From: Rhodopirellula halodulae
GTDB taxonomy: Bacteria; Planctomycetota; Planctomycetia; Pirellulales; Pirellulaceae
NCBI RefSeq assembly: GCF_020966775.1
Contig: NZ_JAJKFV010000029.1
Coordinates: forward strand, 2,369,372-2,433,371
Direction of reading: 5' to 3'
Length of the DNA: 64,000 bases
This document shows positions 1 through 8,442 of this stretch, one piece after another. The stretch's first letter is position 1, and each line of letters begins with the position of its first letter. The position numbers and the translations under genes were made by a program. The notes beneath the pieces are model-generated. The model was given only the letters and a program-made list of their open reading frames with translations. It searched no databases and was not told the DNA's origin.

Positions 1-935
1 GGTTGCCGGAAGATTACCAACGCATCGTTCAAGAAATCCCGGGTGTTCGCGAAGTGATGCCCATTCAGGTTTGGACCAATAACTGTCGTGCGAGTTTGGA
101 CATTGTCGTTTTCAACGGAGCCGACCCAGAGCAAATTCGACGGATGCGTCCGTTGCGGCTTCTCAGCGGAAGCTGGCAGCAGTTTCAGTCCTCCACAGAT
201 GCGGCATTGGTCGGACGCAATGTGGCTCAGCGACGCGGGCTAAAAACCGGGGATCAATTCACGATCGGCGAATTGTCCGTTCGTGTCGCGGGAGTTTTCA
301 CCTCGAATGTTCCGTCAGAAGAAAACTTGATCTACACGAGTTTGCGATTCTTGCAGTACGCCCGAGGTCTCGACGCGGCGGGTTTGGTCACGCAGCATGA
401 GGTGTCTCTCACGAAAGAAGCCGACCCTGATCGCGTCGCGGCAGCAATTGACGAGAAGCTACGAGCGGCGGCGGTGGCGACAAAGACGCGGCGAAAGGGA
501 GCGTTCCAGGCAAGCACCCTCTCGGACTTGGTTGATTTGATCGGGTTCGCACACTGGTTAGGTTACGCCTGCGTCGGATTGGTGCTTTCGCTGGTGGCGA
601 CCACAACGGTGATGAGTGTCCAAGACAGGATCAAAGAATATGCAGTGCTTCAAACGGTCGGCGTCCGTCCGCTGCGAGCCATGCGATTGGTTTTGGCCGA
701 AAGTACGCTCCTGTGTCTGGTCGGCGGAGTCGGCGGGACATTGCTCGCATTGGTGGCATTGGGGCTTGGCGGATTCGCGATCGGAGCGGAGGGGGCGACG
801 ATTGCTTTTCGGCCTTCGATTCACCTGGCCATGATGGGAACCATGGTGTCGGTCATCGTGGGGATCTTGGCCGGAATCCTACCCGCGATTCAAGCCGCCA
901 CCGTTCCCATCGTCAACGCCTTGCGTCAGGACTGA
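1..935 (+). CDS. ABC transporter permease, FtsX/MacB type (5' partial)
   Basis: The reading frame is open from the left edge, so the N-terminus lies outside the window; about 310 C-terminal residues are visible. The first ~180 residues look like the periplasmic domain of MacB/LolC-type permeases. They are followed by three hydrophobic segments at about residues 185-215, 230-260 and 275-305 and a short tail (VNALRQD), which is the usual C-terminal arrangement of the FtsX family. Such permeases work with an ATPase to move lipoproteins or other substrates across or out of the inner membrane. The partner ATPase would be expected upstream, outside the window. The substrate cannot be told from sequence. 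Confidence 0.85.
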   Translation, partial: LPEDYQRIVQEIPGVREVMPIQVWTNNCRASLDIVVFNGADPEQIRRMRPLRLLSGSWQQFQSSTDAALVGRNVAQRRGLKTGDQFTIGELSVRVAGVFTSNVPSEENLIYTSLRFLQYARGLDAAGLVTQHEVSLTKEADPDRVAAAIDEKLRAAAVATKTRRKGAFQASTLSDLVDLIGFAHWLGYACVGLVLSLVATTTVMSVQDRIKEYAVLQTVGVRPLRAMRLVLAESTLLCLVGGVGGTLLALVALGLGGFAIGAEGATIAFRPSIHLAMMGTMVSVIVGILAGILPAIQAATVPIVNALRQD

Positions 936-969
936 TTTCGTCGCGCGAGATCAATCACCGTTGCAGTTG

Positions 970-2019
970 TCATTTCTTGGCGACCAAGCTGACGCCAACG
1001 ATGGCGATTCCCATGCCGGCGAAATGTTGCCACGACGATGGTTCGTGCAGAATGAGGATCGCCAGCAACATGGTCAGTACCGGGCCAACGGAACCGATGA
1101 CCGTCGTCCGCGTGGCACCGATGGTCAGGATCGCTTCGTTAATCATGAAGCTTGGAATGACCGTGCATACAAACGCCAAGATCAATCCGTACGCGTAAAC
1201 CACCGGTTGCACTGCGAAAAGATCTGACGCCGATCGAAACCAAAAGAAATGGGTCAACGCGAATGCGGTGGAGCCGATCATTGCCAAACTCGTGAATTCG
1301 CGACTGCCGATTTGTTGCATCACCGGTTTGGCAAAGAGAACGTAGAACGAATAGCTCAGTGCCGCCGCGAAAACCAGGAAAACTCCCCACGCCGTGTTGC
1401 CGTCGGTAGTGAACTGGCTTTCTTGTCCGTACATCAACCAAACGCCCGCGTAAGACAAACCAATCGCCGCCAAAATGCGACGGTTCAAGGTCTCGCCCAA
1501 AAACATCCAAGCGAGTGCCGCGACCATCGCTGGGTAGGTGAACAGCGTCAGGCGTTCGAGTTGTGCGGAGATGTACTGCAGCCCAGAAAGGTCCAAGTAA
1601 GAGGCCAAGTAGTAGCCCAAGAACCCAAGCGATAAAGCCCGCACCATGATCGGGATCGGCAAACCAGATTTCGGTGCCTGGTCCGACGCAACGCTATTCG
1701 GCAAAGACTTGTACCGACGTCGCATCAAGGTTGCAAAGACAGCGGCGTAGAAGGGCAATGCCATCAACATCCGCAGCGTCAACAACAAGGTCGCGTCTGC
1801 CCCGGCGGCAAAGGCGAGTTTGATAAAGATGGACTTCAACGCAAAGAGAAACGTGCCGACGATTGCGAGCGTCACGCCCCACGACAACTTGCTCGTGCCG
1901 GCGGGGCGGGTGACGGGTGATGCCTCGTTCGGGACGGTCGGGGAACTCACGAGTTCACTTTGTGATGGAGATTCAGCGGCGAAGATAGCCAGCGTGGCGA
2001 GCGAAAAGATTCGCCGCAA
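970..2019 (-). CDS. DMT-superfamily (EamA) transporter
   Basis: About 349 residues with roughly ten hydrophobic segments arranged as two EamA repeats, for example the first starting near GVTLAIVGTFLFALKSIF and the second near GNTAWGVFLVFAAALSYSF. Inner-membrane drug/metabolite transporters of this family export small molecules such as amino acids or nucleosides; the substrate is unknown here. The start is uncertain: the longest frame begins with TTG at 2019, and a GTG at 1950 would remove a 23-residue leader that is not typical of the family. It converges on the FtsX-type permease, with only 34 bp between the stops. Confidence 0.85.
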   Translation of the reverse strand: MRRIFSLATLAIFAAESPSQSELVSSPTVPNEASPVTRPAGTSKLSWGVTLAIVGTFLFALKSIFIKLAFAAGADATLLLTLRMLMALPFYAAVFATLMRRRYKSLPNSVASDQAPKSGLPIPIMVRALSLGFLGYYLASYLDLSGLQYISAQLERLTLFTYPAMVAALAWMFLGETLNRRILAAIGLSYAGVWLMYGQESQFTTDGNTAWGVFLVFAAALSYSFYVLFAKPVMQQIGSREFTSLAMIGSTAFALTHFFWFRSASDLFAVQPVVYAYGLILAFVCTVIPSFMINEAILTIGATRTTVIGSVGPVLTMLLAILILHEPSSWQHFAGMGIAIVGVSLVAKK

Positions 2020-2122
2020 CCGGGCTCACTGACAGCGTGGACACGCTTTGTCCGCCGCGGTTCGGGAATCGCTACCTAATTCCCGCTCTCGGTCGATCAT
2101 CACGCGAAAACAATCACAACGC

Positions 2123-3010
2123 TTAGGAGAGCTGTTGTTCGCTGTCGTAAGGAACCGGCGTGCCGTGCAACTCCGCAAGAGCATTCGCGGCGGCACGTTG
2201 CTCGGCGTCTTTTTTGTTGTTGCCCCAAGCCGGGGTGAACGTTCGGTCGTCCACCATGGCTCCCATCAAAAACATCTTGCGATGATCAGGACCCGTTTCG
2301 CGAATCAGTTTGTAGATTGGCGTCGCTGACAATTCGCGTTGGGCGTATTGCTGCAACACCGATTTGTGATTGCCAGAACCTTGCGTGTCGACCGCGGTGT
2401 TGACCTCATCGGCCAGCCAACGCTTCAACCGTTCACGCACCACCTCCGGTCCGCCATCCAAGTACAGCGCCGCGATGACCGCTTCGAAGACATCGCTCAC
2501 CAACGACTTGGGATAACTGCGATTGCGAGTGACGCCTCGGCCGACGATCAAGCATTGGTCCAGTCCCAATTTGCAAGCTACCTTTCCACAGGAACGCCGG
2601 CTCACAACAGCGGATTTGATCTTCGTCAGATCGCCTTCGCTGTATTCGGGGTACTCGTTGAAGAGCCATTCACAAACGGTCAGCCCCAAAACGGAGTCGC
2701 CCAAAAACTCCAACCGTTCATTGCTTGCCAAGCGATGTGAGGCGCCCGAGGCGTGCGTCAACGCCGAATGAAGCAGGTCGATGTTTTTGAAGCGATAGCC
2801 GAGGATCTCTTGGCAGCGTTCGATCTTGGCCGGCGAGTCCGCGTAGGGTTCGTCGTCGGAGGCGTCCACCAATCGGATCGTTTCTGAACGAAGCGATTCG
2901 TCGGTGGGTGGTGGCGACTCGTTGGGCTGCGTCGAGACCGTCGGTTCAGATTCCGACGTGAACGAAGCGTCTCGTGAACCTTCACGAGATGAATTGGATG
3001 AGGATGACAC
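2123..3010 (-). CDS. rnc: Ribonuclease III
   Basis: Cleaves double-stranded RNA during rRNA maturation and mRNA turnover. The RNase III signature NERLEFLGDSVLGL is present, followed by the acidic active-site region (EGDLTK) and a C-terminal dsRNA-binding domain with NNKKDAEQRAAANAL. At 295 residues it is longer than the ~226-residue E. coli enzyme. The extra length is an N-terminal Ser/Thr/Pro/Glu-rich stretch of about 55-60 residues, probably disordered, before the catalytic domain (EILGYRFKNIDLLHSALTHA). The longest start is GTG at 3010. A rho-independent terminator sits on the same strand about 130 nt upstream (see 3137-3172). Confidence 0.95.
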   Translation of the reverse strand: MSSSSNSSREGSRDASFTSESEPTVSTQPNESPPPTDESLRSETIRLVDASDDEPYADSPAKIERCQEILGYRFKNIDLLHSALTHASGASHRLASNERLEFLGDSVLGLTVCEWLFNEYPEYSEGDLTKIKSAVVSRRSCGKVACKLGLDQCLIVGRGVTRNRSYPKSLVSDVFEAVIAALYLDGGPEVVRERLKRWLADEVNTAVDTQGSGNHKSVLQQYAQRELSATPIYKLIRETGPDHRKMFLMGAMVDDRTFTPAWGNNKKDAEQRAAANALAELHGTPVPYDSEQQLS

Positions 3011-3136
3011 GCGCGGTCGGACCTTGGGCGAGTTGGATGAAGATGGACAATCTGTCAGTCTTCAGTCCCGCGCCGGTGACCGAAACCAAACGCAAAAATG
3101 CGGGGGATGTCTCGGCCACCGGTGAGCGACTGTTGG

Positions 3137-3172
3137 AAAAAATCGGAGAGTTTCAAAGCGGAATCTCTCCGA
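3137..3172 (-). terminator. Rho-independent terminator, minus strand, upstream of rnc
   Basis: A perfect 8-bp stem (TCGGAGAG at 3143-3150 with CTCTCCGA at 3165-3172) is followed, reading on the minus strand, by six U residues (A-run 3137-3142). It points toward rnc but lies upstream of its start, so it would end a transcript that starts between it and the peptidase gene. Confidence 0.65.
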
Positions 3173-3503
3173 TGCCGCCAATGATTCTATCTGGGGGAGT
3201 ATCATTTTGGCAACGCAATGACGCCCTTGCATCCAAGCAATTTCAATTGGCGCACCGCAAGCGGAATGTGCGGATTCCCTGGGCAGGATTTTTGGGCACC
3301 TCCCGAGGGGGCGGATCGCCAATGGGCAGGCTGGGTTGCGAACAACGGTCGGTCGGCGGGCGGTATGTTGTTTTGCCGTGGAACGGTTTCTGAGCGGGGC
3401 GATTCGTTGCCGTCACCCGAGACCGACCGATCGAGAGCCATGCGGTCAGCACGAGAACCAGCAAACCGTGAACCAGCAAACATTGCGGCACACGCCAATC
3501 AGT

Positions 3504-3510
3504 GGAAGGA
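3504..3510 (+). promoter_or_regulatory. Ribosome binding site of the M28 peptidase
   Basis: GGAAGGA lies 4 nt before ATG 3515. It selects this ATG, which opens directly into a signal peptide, over the in-frame start about 100 codons upstream. Confidence 0.7.
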
Positions 3511-3514
3511 AACC

Positions 3515-5713
3515 ATGACGCGAAGGAATTGGATCAGCTTGGGGCAAACAGGTCGGTGGAAAACGCTCGCTGGGGTGATCGTCATGGCCGCCGTTTTCCT
3601 TTTGGGGCGGATGCCGATCACGGAAGCGGAGGATTTGTCCAACAACGTCGCCGCCGCGACCGATGCGAATCTGCGTGCGGATCTGCGTTACCTCACCAGC
3701 GAAGAATTGGCAGGTCGCAACGCCGTGGGGAAGGAAATTCAGCTCGCTGCGGAGCATGTTGCGGAACGATTCCAGCAAATCGGCTTGGACACCCATCTCT
3801 ATGGCGACTCCGCGTTTCAGCCTGTCGAGATGGCGACCGGGTCCGAGCCAACGTCTCGCGACGACAATCGATTGACTTGGTGGACGGCCGAGTCGAACCC
3901 TTCTGCGATTGCATTGGACAGCCAGTTTTCGCCACTCGCGATTGGGGCCCTCTCGGGGGATGTGGAATCGGATCTGGTTTGGCTGGGCTACGGCATACGG
4001 GCACCAGAATACGGATACGACGATTACCAAGCTTTGGCCGACGCGATGAAGGCGTCTGGGAAATCCACCGATCGGCCTGCTGAGGGCAAGATCGTGATGA
4101 TGCTCCGCAAAGAACCCGGTTTCGCGAATCCGGACAGTCCGTTTGATGGTGTGAAGAACACGCGGCACGCTTTCTTCGACACCAAAATCGCGACGGCGAT
4201 CGCGGAAGGCGCGGCGGGTGTGCTGCTCATCAATGATCCGGCCAGCGTCCGGGAATCGGTCCAGCGGGTCGAAAACAATTACGCGGCGGAAGACCGTCGA
4301 GTGAAAGCGTTGCAGATGCAGCTCAACGCTCTGCCGGCGGAGGCCACTAAGTTGCGGTCTGTTGTTCAAGAGAAACTGGACGCAGCGAAGGAAATGTTCG
4401 GCATTCGAGATTTGGCCGTCGACAAAGCAGGGTGGGGTCTGTTGGGTGTCGCGGAGGCTGGCATGCGGCCTCGGTTGGGCGATCCGGTAAAGGACCCCAT
4501 CACCGGCGAAACGACTCAGCGTCCCGCGATTCCGGTGGCTTCGATCTCCCGAGACGCCGCGGATCGGATTTTGAAGCAGATGGCAGCCAACGCGGTTGAC
4601 GATGAGGCCGAAACGTTTGCCGGTGGATTGACCGTGGTGGAAGCCGCGATTGATTCGGATTTCCAGCCGCGCGGCATCGCGGCCGAATCGCTTCGAGCCC
4701 GATTGCAGGTTGGATTGACGAAAGGAACCGCCACCAGCCCGAACGTGCTGGGCGTGTTGGAGGGCAAAGGGGAGTTGGCCGATGAGACCATCGTGATCGG
4801 TGCCCACTACGACCATGTCGGGATGGGCGGGCAGGGATCCCTGGCACCGGGAACGATCGAGATTCACAACGGTGCGGACGACAACGCGTCTGGCACGGCG
4901 ACGATGTTAGCGGTCGCGAAGCGAGTCGTCGCTCATTTGGCAGATAAAGAAACTCATCGTCGCGTTTTGTTCATCGCCTTCACCGGAGAAGAACGTGGGC
5001 TGCTCGGCAGCAAGTACTATTGCCAGCAACCTCGTTTTCCCATTTCGAAAACGGTTGCGATGATCAACATGGACATGGTCGGGCGGCTTCGCGACAACGA
5101 GCTGACCGTCTACGGGACGGGGACGTCCGATGATTTTGAGAACCTCGTCAACGAACTCAACGACGGACTTCCTGAAACTGGCGCGGCCCCAGATTCGCGG
5201 CCGTTCAAGCTGAATTTGGTGGCCACCGGGTACGGGCCCAGCGACCATGCTTCGTTTTATGAAGCCGGCGTGCCGGTGCTGTTCTTCTTCACCGGTCTGC
5301 ACAGCGATTATCACCGTCCAAGTGATGATTTCGAGAAACTTAACATGGACGGGATGATCCGTATAACCGATATCGTTTCTCAGGCCGCCAATCGGATTGC
5401 CACGTCACCGCGACGGCCTTCATACACGCAGACGAACAAAGATTTTCAGATTCGACGTCAAATGACGGTCATGCTCGGTGTTCAATTGGACCCGACATCC
5501 AATCAAGTCATTGACGTGATGGATCCGAGTGCTGCGAAAGATGGGGGCGTTTTGGAAGGCGATCAATTGGTGAAGGCTGGAAGCAAACCGATTCAATCCA
5601 TCAACGATTTGCGGGAAGAACTTCGATCGAAGTCACCCGGGGACGTTCTGAACCTGACCGTATTGCGGGATGGTGAAACGGTGGAATTGAGCGTCAGGCT
5701 TCGAGCTCGATAA
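3515..5713 (+). CDS. Exported M28-family metallopeptidase with C-terminal PDZ domain
   Basis: About 732 residues from the ATG with a good ribosome-binding site. A basic N-terminus and hydrophobic segment (TLAGVIVMAAVFLLG) form a signal peptide or membrane anchor. The middle has a PA-like insert, and the catalytic M28 domain shows the zinc-ligand motifs HYDHVG, NGADDNASGTA, FTGEERGLLGS, INMDMVG and HSDYHRPSDD. The last ~90 residues form a PDZ domain (GVLEGDQLVKAGSKPI). Family members are zinc aminopeptidases of the periplasm or cell surface. The PDZ domain may position substrate C-termini. It is encoded alone, divergently from rnc. Confidence 0.9.
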   Translation: MTRRNWISLGQTGRWKTLAGVIVMAAVFLLGRMPITEAEDLSNNVAAATDANLRADLRYLTSEELAGRNAVGKEIQLAAEHVAERFQQIGLDTHLYGDSAFQPVEMATGSEPTSRDDNRLTWWTAESNPSAIALDSQFSPLAIGALSGDVESDLVWLGYGIRAPEYGYDDYQALADAMKASGKSTDRPAEGKIVMMLRKEPGFANPDSPFDGVKNTRHAFFDTKIATAIAEGAAGVLLINDPASVRESVQRVENNYAAEDRRVKALQMQLNALPAEATKLRSVVQEKLDAAKEMFGIRDLAVDKAGWGLLGVAEAGMRPRLGDPVKDPITGETTQRPAIPVASISRDAADRILKQMAANAVDDEAETFAGGLTVVEAAIDSDFQPRGIAAESLRARLQVGLTKGTATSPNVLGVLEGKGELADETIVIGAHYDHVGMGGQGSLAPGTIEIHNGADDNASGTATMLAVAKRVVAHLADKETHRRVLFIAFTGEERGLLGSKYYCQQPRFPISKTVAMINMDMVGRLRDNELTVYGTGTSDDFENLVNELNDGLPETGAAPDSRPFKLNLVATGYGPSDHASFYEAGVPVLFFFTGLHSDYHRPSDDFEKLNMDGMIRITDIVSQAANRIATSPRRPSYTQTNKDFQIRRQMTVMLGVQLDPTSNQVIDVMDPSAAKDGGVLEGDQLVKAGSKPIQSINDLREELRSKSPGDVLNLTVLRDGETVELSVRLRAR

Positions 5714-5870
5714 TCGCCAAGAAAAAGTCCAATCTGCTGTTGAAACCACCTCGATCCGTCTTGAACTGGTCGAACGGGATTGACAGAATGACCGGCAACA
5801 AAGCTTGATTTCGGTGAGGAAACCGAAGCCATTCAAGCGGGCTTGAATTAGACCATCGCATTCACCACGC

Positions 5871-5876
5871 AAGGAG
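5871..5876 (+). promoter_or_regulatory. Ribosome binding site that fixes a GTG start (OmpH-like gene)
   Basis: AAGGAG sits 8 nt before GTG 5885, supporting GTG as the start. A TTGACA box lies at 5780-5785, but no convincing -10 accompanies it. Confidence 0.65.
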
Positions 5877-5884
5877 TAGCGGAC

Positions 5885-6487
5885 GTGCGAACCATCGTTC
5901 TTTCGGCCATCGCCATGGCCATGACCACCGTCAGTGTTTTGGCACCGGCTTCGGTTTCTGCCCAAGACAGCGGTCACCGCATCGCCGTCGTCGACGTCGC
6001 TTACATCTTCAAAGAAAATGAAGGTATCAAAAAGCAAGTCAAGGCAGTTGAAGACAACCTGAAGGCCTTCGACGCGGAGTTGACCGCGAAACGCGAAGAG
6101 TTGAAGGCTGCTGCCGAGAAGCTGAAGACCTTCAACCCAAGTTCGGCTGAGTACACTGCTCAAGAAGAACGCGTCGCTGCCATGGAATCCAAGCTTCGTT
6201 TGGACATGGCTCGCAAACGCAAAGAGTTGGCCGATCGCGAAGCGAAGATCTACTACGACAACTACCAGCTCATCGCTGATGGCGTCCAACAGATTGCCGT
6301 GTACCACAAAATCAACCTGGTTCTTCGTTACAACAGCGAAAACATGGACCTCGAACGAGGTGAATCGGTCATCCGGGGCGTGATGCGAAACATCGTCTAT
6401 CACGACGACAAGTTGGACATGACCGGAGCTGTTATGCAGTTCCTGGACAAGAAGTTGATGGCCGGCGGCGCACCAAACCGTCAGTGA
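5885..6487 (+). CDS. OmpH/Skp-family periplasmic chaperone
   Basis: 200 residues with a signal peptide (TIVLSAIAMAMTTVSVLAPASVSA) ending before QDSGH. The mature part opens with IAVVDVAYIF, the beta-strand start typical of Skp/OmpH. It continues as a long charged Lys/Glu-rich helical region (about residues 45-120) that would form the coiled-coil tentacles. Skp holds unfolded outer-membrane proteins in the periplasm. The neighbours lpxC and lpxA parallel the skp-lpxD-fabZ-lpxA neighbourhood of proteobacteria and support a role in outer-membrane assembly. Translation starts at GTG after AAGGAG. Confidence 0.85.
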   Translation: MRTIVLSAIAMAMTTVSVLAPASVSAQDSGHRIAVVDVAYIFKENEGIKKQVKAVEDNLKAFDAELTAKREELKAAAEKLKTFNPSSAEYTAQEERVAAMESKLRLDMARKRKELADREAKIYYDNYQLIADGVQQIAVYHKINLVLRYNSENMDLERGESVIRGVMRNIVYHDDKLDMTGAVMQFLDKKLMAGGAPNRQ

Positions 6488-6633
6488 TCAAGGTCGTCTG
6501 ACGAAGACAATGAATTCGGTGGTTCAAGTGTTGCTTGGGCCACCACGCGGTGCAGCGAAGGATTCGCGGCACTTGATGACATGCAATGGGGCCATGGGCA
6601 CGGAGTGCCCGTGGGCAGGTTTCGCTCGCGTGC

Positions 6634-6640
6634 AAGGAGG
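6634..6640 (+). promoter_or_regulatory. Ribosome binding site of lpxC
   Basis: AAGGAGG lies 11 nt before ATG 6652. It decides against the in-frame ATG at 6586, whose extra 22 residues have no family counterpart. Confidence 0.7.
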
Positions 6641-6651
6641 CTCGCAGCGTG

Positions 6652-7557
6652 ATGGGGATTCGCAACGAACATACGATCGCGTCGTGCTGTGAAATCAGCG
6701 GGCGTGGTTACTGGAGCGGCAAAGACGTTCGCGTCACTTGCTGTCCCGCGCCTGCCGGAACCGGTGTTGTGCTGGTTCGGTCCGATTTGCCGGGCATGCC
6801 AGAATGCCCCGCTCACACCCAATTCGCCGACGGCGTTTCCTTCCGCACCAACTTGGTTCAGGGCGACGCTTCGTTCCAGATGGTCGAGCATCTGATGGCC
6901 GCGCTGGCCGGACTGGAAATTGACAACTGCCGAGTTGAGATCTCCGCCGAAGAACTACCCGGTTTGGACGGCAGTTCACTCGCCTATGTCGATGCCTTGC
7001 AAGAGGCCGGCTTGGTCATTCAAGCAGCAACGTCGCGGCCGCTTGTGATTCGCGATTCGTTCCGGATCGAACATGGTGGCGGCTATGTCGATGTTGCTCC
7101 AAGCACGAACCAGGAAACGGTCTACGAATATTCGCTGGACTATGGCGTCGACAGCCCGATTCGTCAGCAGTCGTATCGGTGCGTCCAAACACCTCACACG
7201 TTTTCTCGCCAAGTCGCCTCGGCACGCACTTTTGTCACGGCCGAACAAGCCGATCAATTGCGAAGCTCGGGCGTGGCGTCTCATGTAACCCACGACGACC
7301 TGCTGGTGATTGGTGAAGACGGGCCCGTCGGCAATGCCTACCGTTTTCGCAACGAATGTGCACGTCACAAGACACTGGATTTGATTGGCGATCTTTCGCT
7401 GGCTGGCGTGTCTTTGATAGGACAGTTCACTTCGGTTCGCGGTGGACATTCGCTCAACGCGATTGTCGCGAAACGGCTGGCGGAATTGGCCGCCGAGCAG
7501 TCTTTGGTTCGCCAGGATGAGTCGTCTGCCGTGCTAGTTCATCGCCGTGCAGCATGA
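6652..7557 (+). CDS. lpxC: UDP-3-O-acyl-N-acetylglucosamine deacetylase
   Basis: Catalyses the zinc-dependent, committed deacetylation step of lipid A synthesis in the cytoplasm. About 301 residues. The first zinc ligand is H80 in MVEHLMAALAG (H79 in E. coli). The other ligands lie in RHKTLDLIGDL. The catalytic-region motifs ELPGLDGSS and GGHSLN are present, as is ARTFV. No FabZ domain is fused, unlike some Bacteroidetes and planctomycete versions. It sits 164 nt after the OmpH-like gene and 75 nt before lpxA, so an outer-membrane/lipid A operon is likely. Confidence 0.93.
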   Translation: MGIRNEHTIASCCEISGRGYWSGKDVRVTCCPAPAGTGVVLVRSDLPGMPECPAHTQFADGVSFRTNLVQGDASFQMVEHLMAALAGLEIDNCRVEISAEELPGLDGSSLAYVDALQEAGLVIQAATSRPLVIRDSFRIEHGGGYVDVAPSTNQETVYEYSLDYGVDSPIRQQSYRCVQTPHTFSRQVASARTFVTAEQADQLRSSGVASHVTHDDLLVIGEDGPVGNAYRFRNECARHKTLDLIGDLSLAGVSLIGQFTSVRGGHSLNAIVAKRLAELAAEQSLVRQDESSAVLVHRRAA

Positions 7558-7632
7558 ACCGAACCAACTTGATTTATCAACTCACTTTGTTATCGCATCT
7601 CAAACTCAAGACAACGCACCAAGGATCCAAAC

Positions 7633-8442
7633 ATGAGTGCTAACATCGCTCGCACCGCCGTCGTTGATCCTCGTGCACAAATCGGTGATGGGGTCCAAAT
7701 CGGCCACTTCAGCGTCATCGGACCCAACGTGAAGTTGGGCGATCGGACTCGCGTGGGCGACCACGTGACGATCGACGGGGTCACTTCGATCGGTTGCGAT
7801 AACCAAATTTTTCCGCACGTTTCGATTGGCACGAACCCGCAAGACGTCAGCTATCGCAATACGCCCACTCGCGTTGAGATTGGCGATGGAAATGTTTTTC
7901 GTGAGCAGGTCACGATCAACCGTGCCAGTGAAAAAGAAGACGGTGTGACTCGCGTTGGCGATCACAACTATCTGATGACCGGTACACACATCGCTCATGA
8001 TTGCAGCATTGGGTCACGCATCGTGCTGGCCAACAATTGCATGATCGGTGGGCACGCTCACATCGCTGATGATGTAACCATTGCCGGTGGAGCCGGGGTG
8101 CACCAGTTCGTTTCGATCGGAACGCTGAGCTTCGTCGGTGCGATGACTCGTATTCTGCAAGACGTGCCACCGTACGTGATTGTCGACGGCGCGGACGCTC
8201 GTCCCCGTTGCATCAACACGGTGGGACTGAAACGTCACGATTACACGCAAGACGACATTGCTGTGTTGACGCAGGCGTTTCGTTTGCTGTATCGGAAGCG
8301 TGTCGGTGTGGAACCCGCTCGCGATCAAATGTTCGCGACCGGTCCAATCCGCCCCGTTTTGCGTCACCTGTTTGATTGTTTGGACAACAGTTGCCTTGGT
8401 CGTGCCGGCCGAGGACGAGATCGTAGAAAGAAAGCAGCATGA
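7633..8442 (+). CDS. lpxA: Acyl-ACP--UDP-N-acetylglucosamine O-acyltransferase
   Basis: First enzyme of lipid A synthesis, transferring a hydroxyacyl chain from ACP to the 3-position of UDP-GlcNAc. 269 residues of left-handed beta-helix hexapeptide repeats (VQIGHFSVIG, VKLGDRTRVGDHVTIDG). The catalytic histidine is H122 in THIAHDCSIG, equivalent to H125 of E. coli. The C-terminal helical domain starts near VGLKRHDYTQDDI. The stop overlaps the next gene by ATGA, so it is translationally coupled to the Gfo/Idh/MocA dehydrogenase. That coupling raises the question of whether the substrate is UDP-GlcNAc or its 3-amino analogue. Confidence 0.93.
   Translation: MSANIARTAVVDPRAQIGDGVQIGHFSVIGPNVKLGDRTRVGDHVTIDGVTSIGCDNQIFPHVSIGTNPQDVSYRNTPTRVEIGDGNVFREQVTINRASEKEDGVTRVGDHNYLMTGTHIAHDCSIGSRIVLANNCMIGGHAHIADDVTIAGGAGVHQFVSIGTLSFVGAMTRILQDVPPYVIVDGADARPRCINTVGLKRHDYTQDDIAVLTQAFRLLYRKRVGVEPARDQMFATGPIRPVLRHLFDCLDNSCLGRAGRGRDRRKKAA

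Larger units (their letters stand above)
3011..3514. other. Divergent intergenic region rnc / M28 peptidase
   Basis: About 500 bp separate the rnc start from the preferred start of the peptidase. I see no convincing protein gene: open frames run through on both strands without ribosome-binding sites or recognisable domains. The region holds a minus-strand terminator hairpin (3137-3172) and a 12-nt direct repeat, GAACCAGCAAAC, at 3455-3466 and 3470-3481. Promoters for both genes should lie here, but none stood out. Confidence 0.5.

Noticed and set aside
3446-4867. 473-residue minus-strand open frame antisense to the M28 peptidase
   Set aside because: Arg/His-rich composition is that of a shadow frame in GC-rich DNA; no motif or ribosome-binding site.
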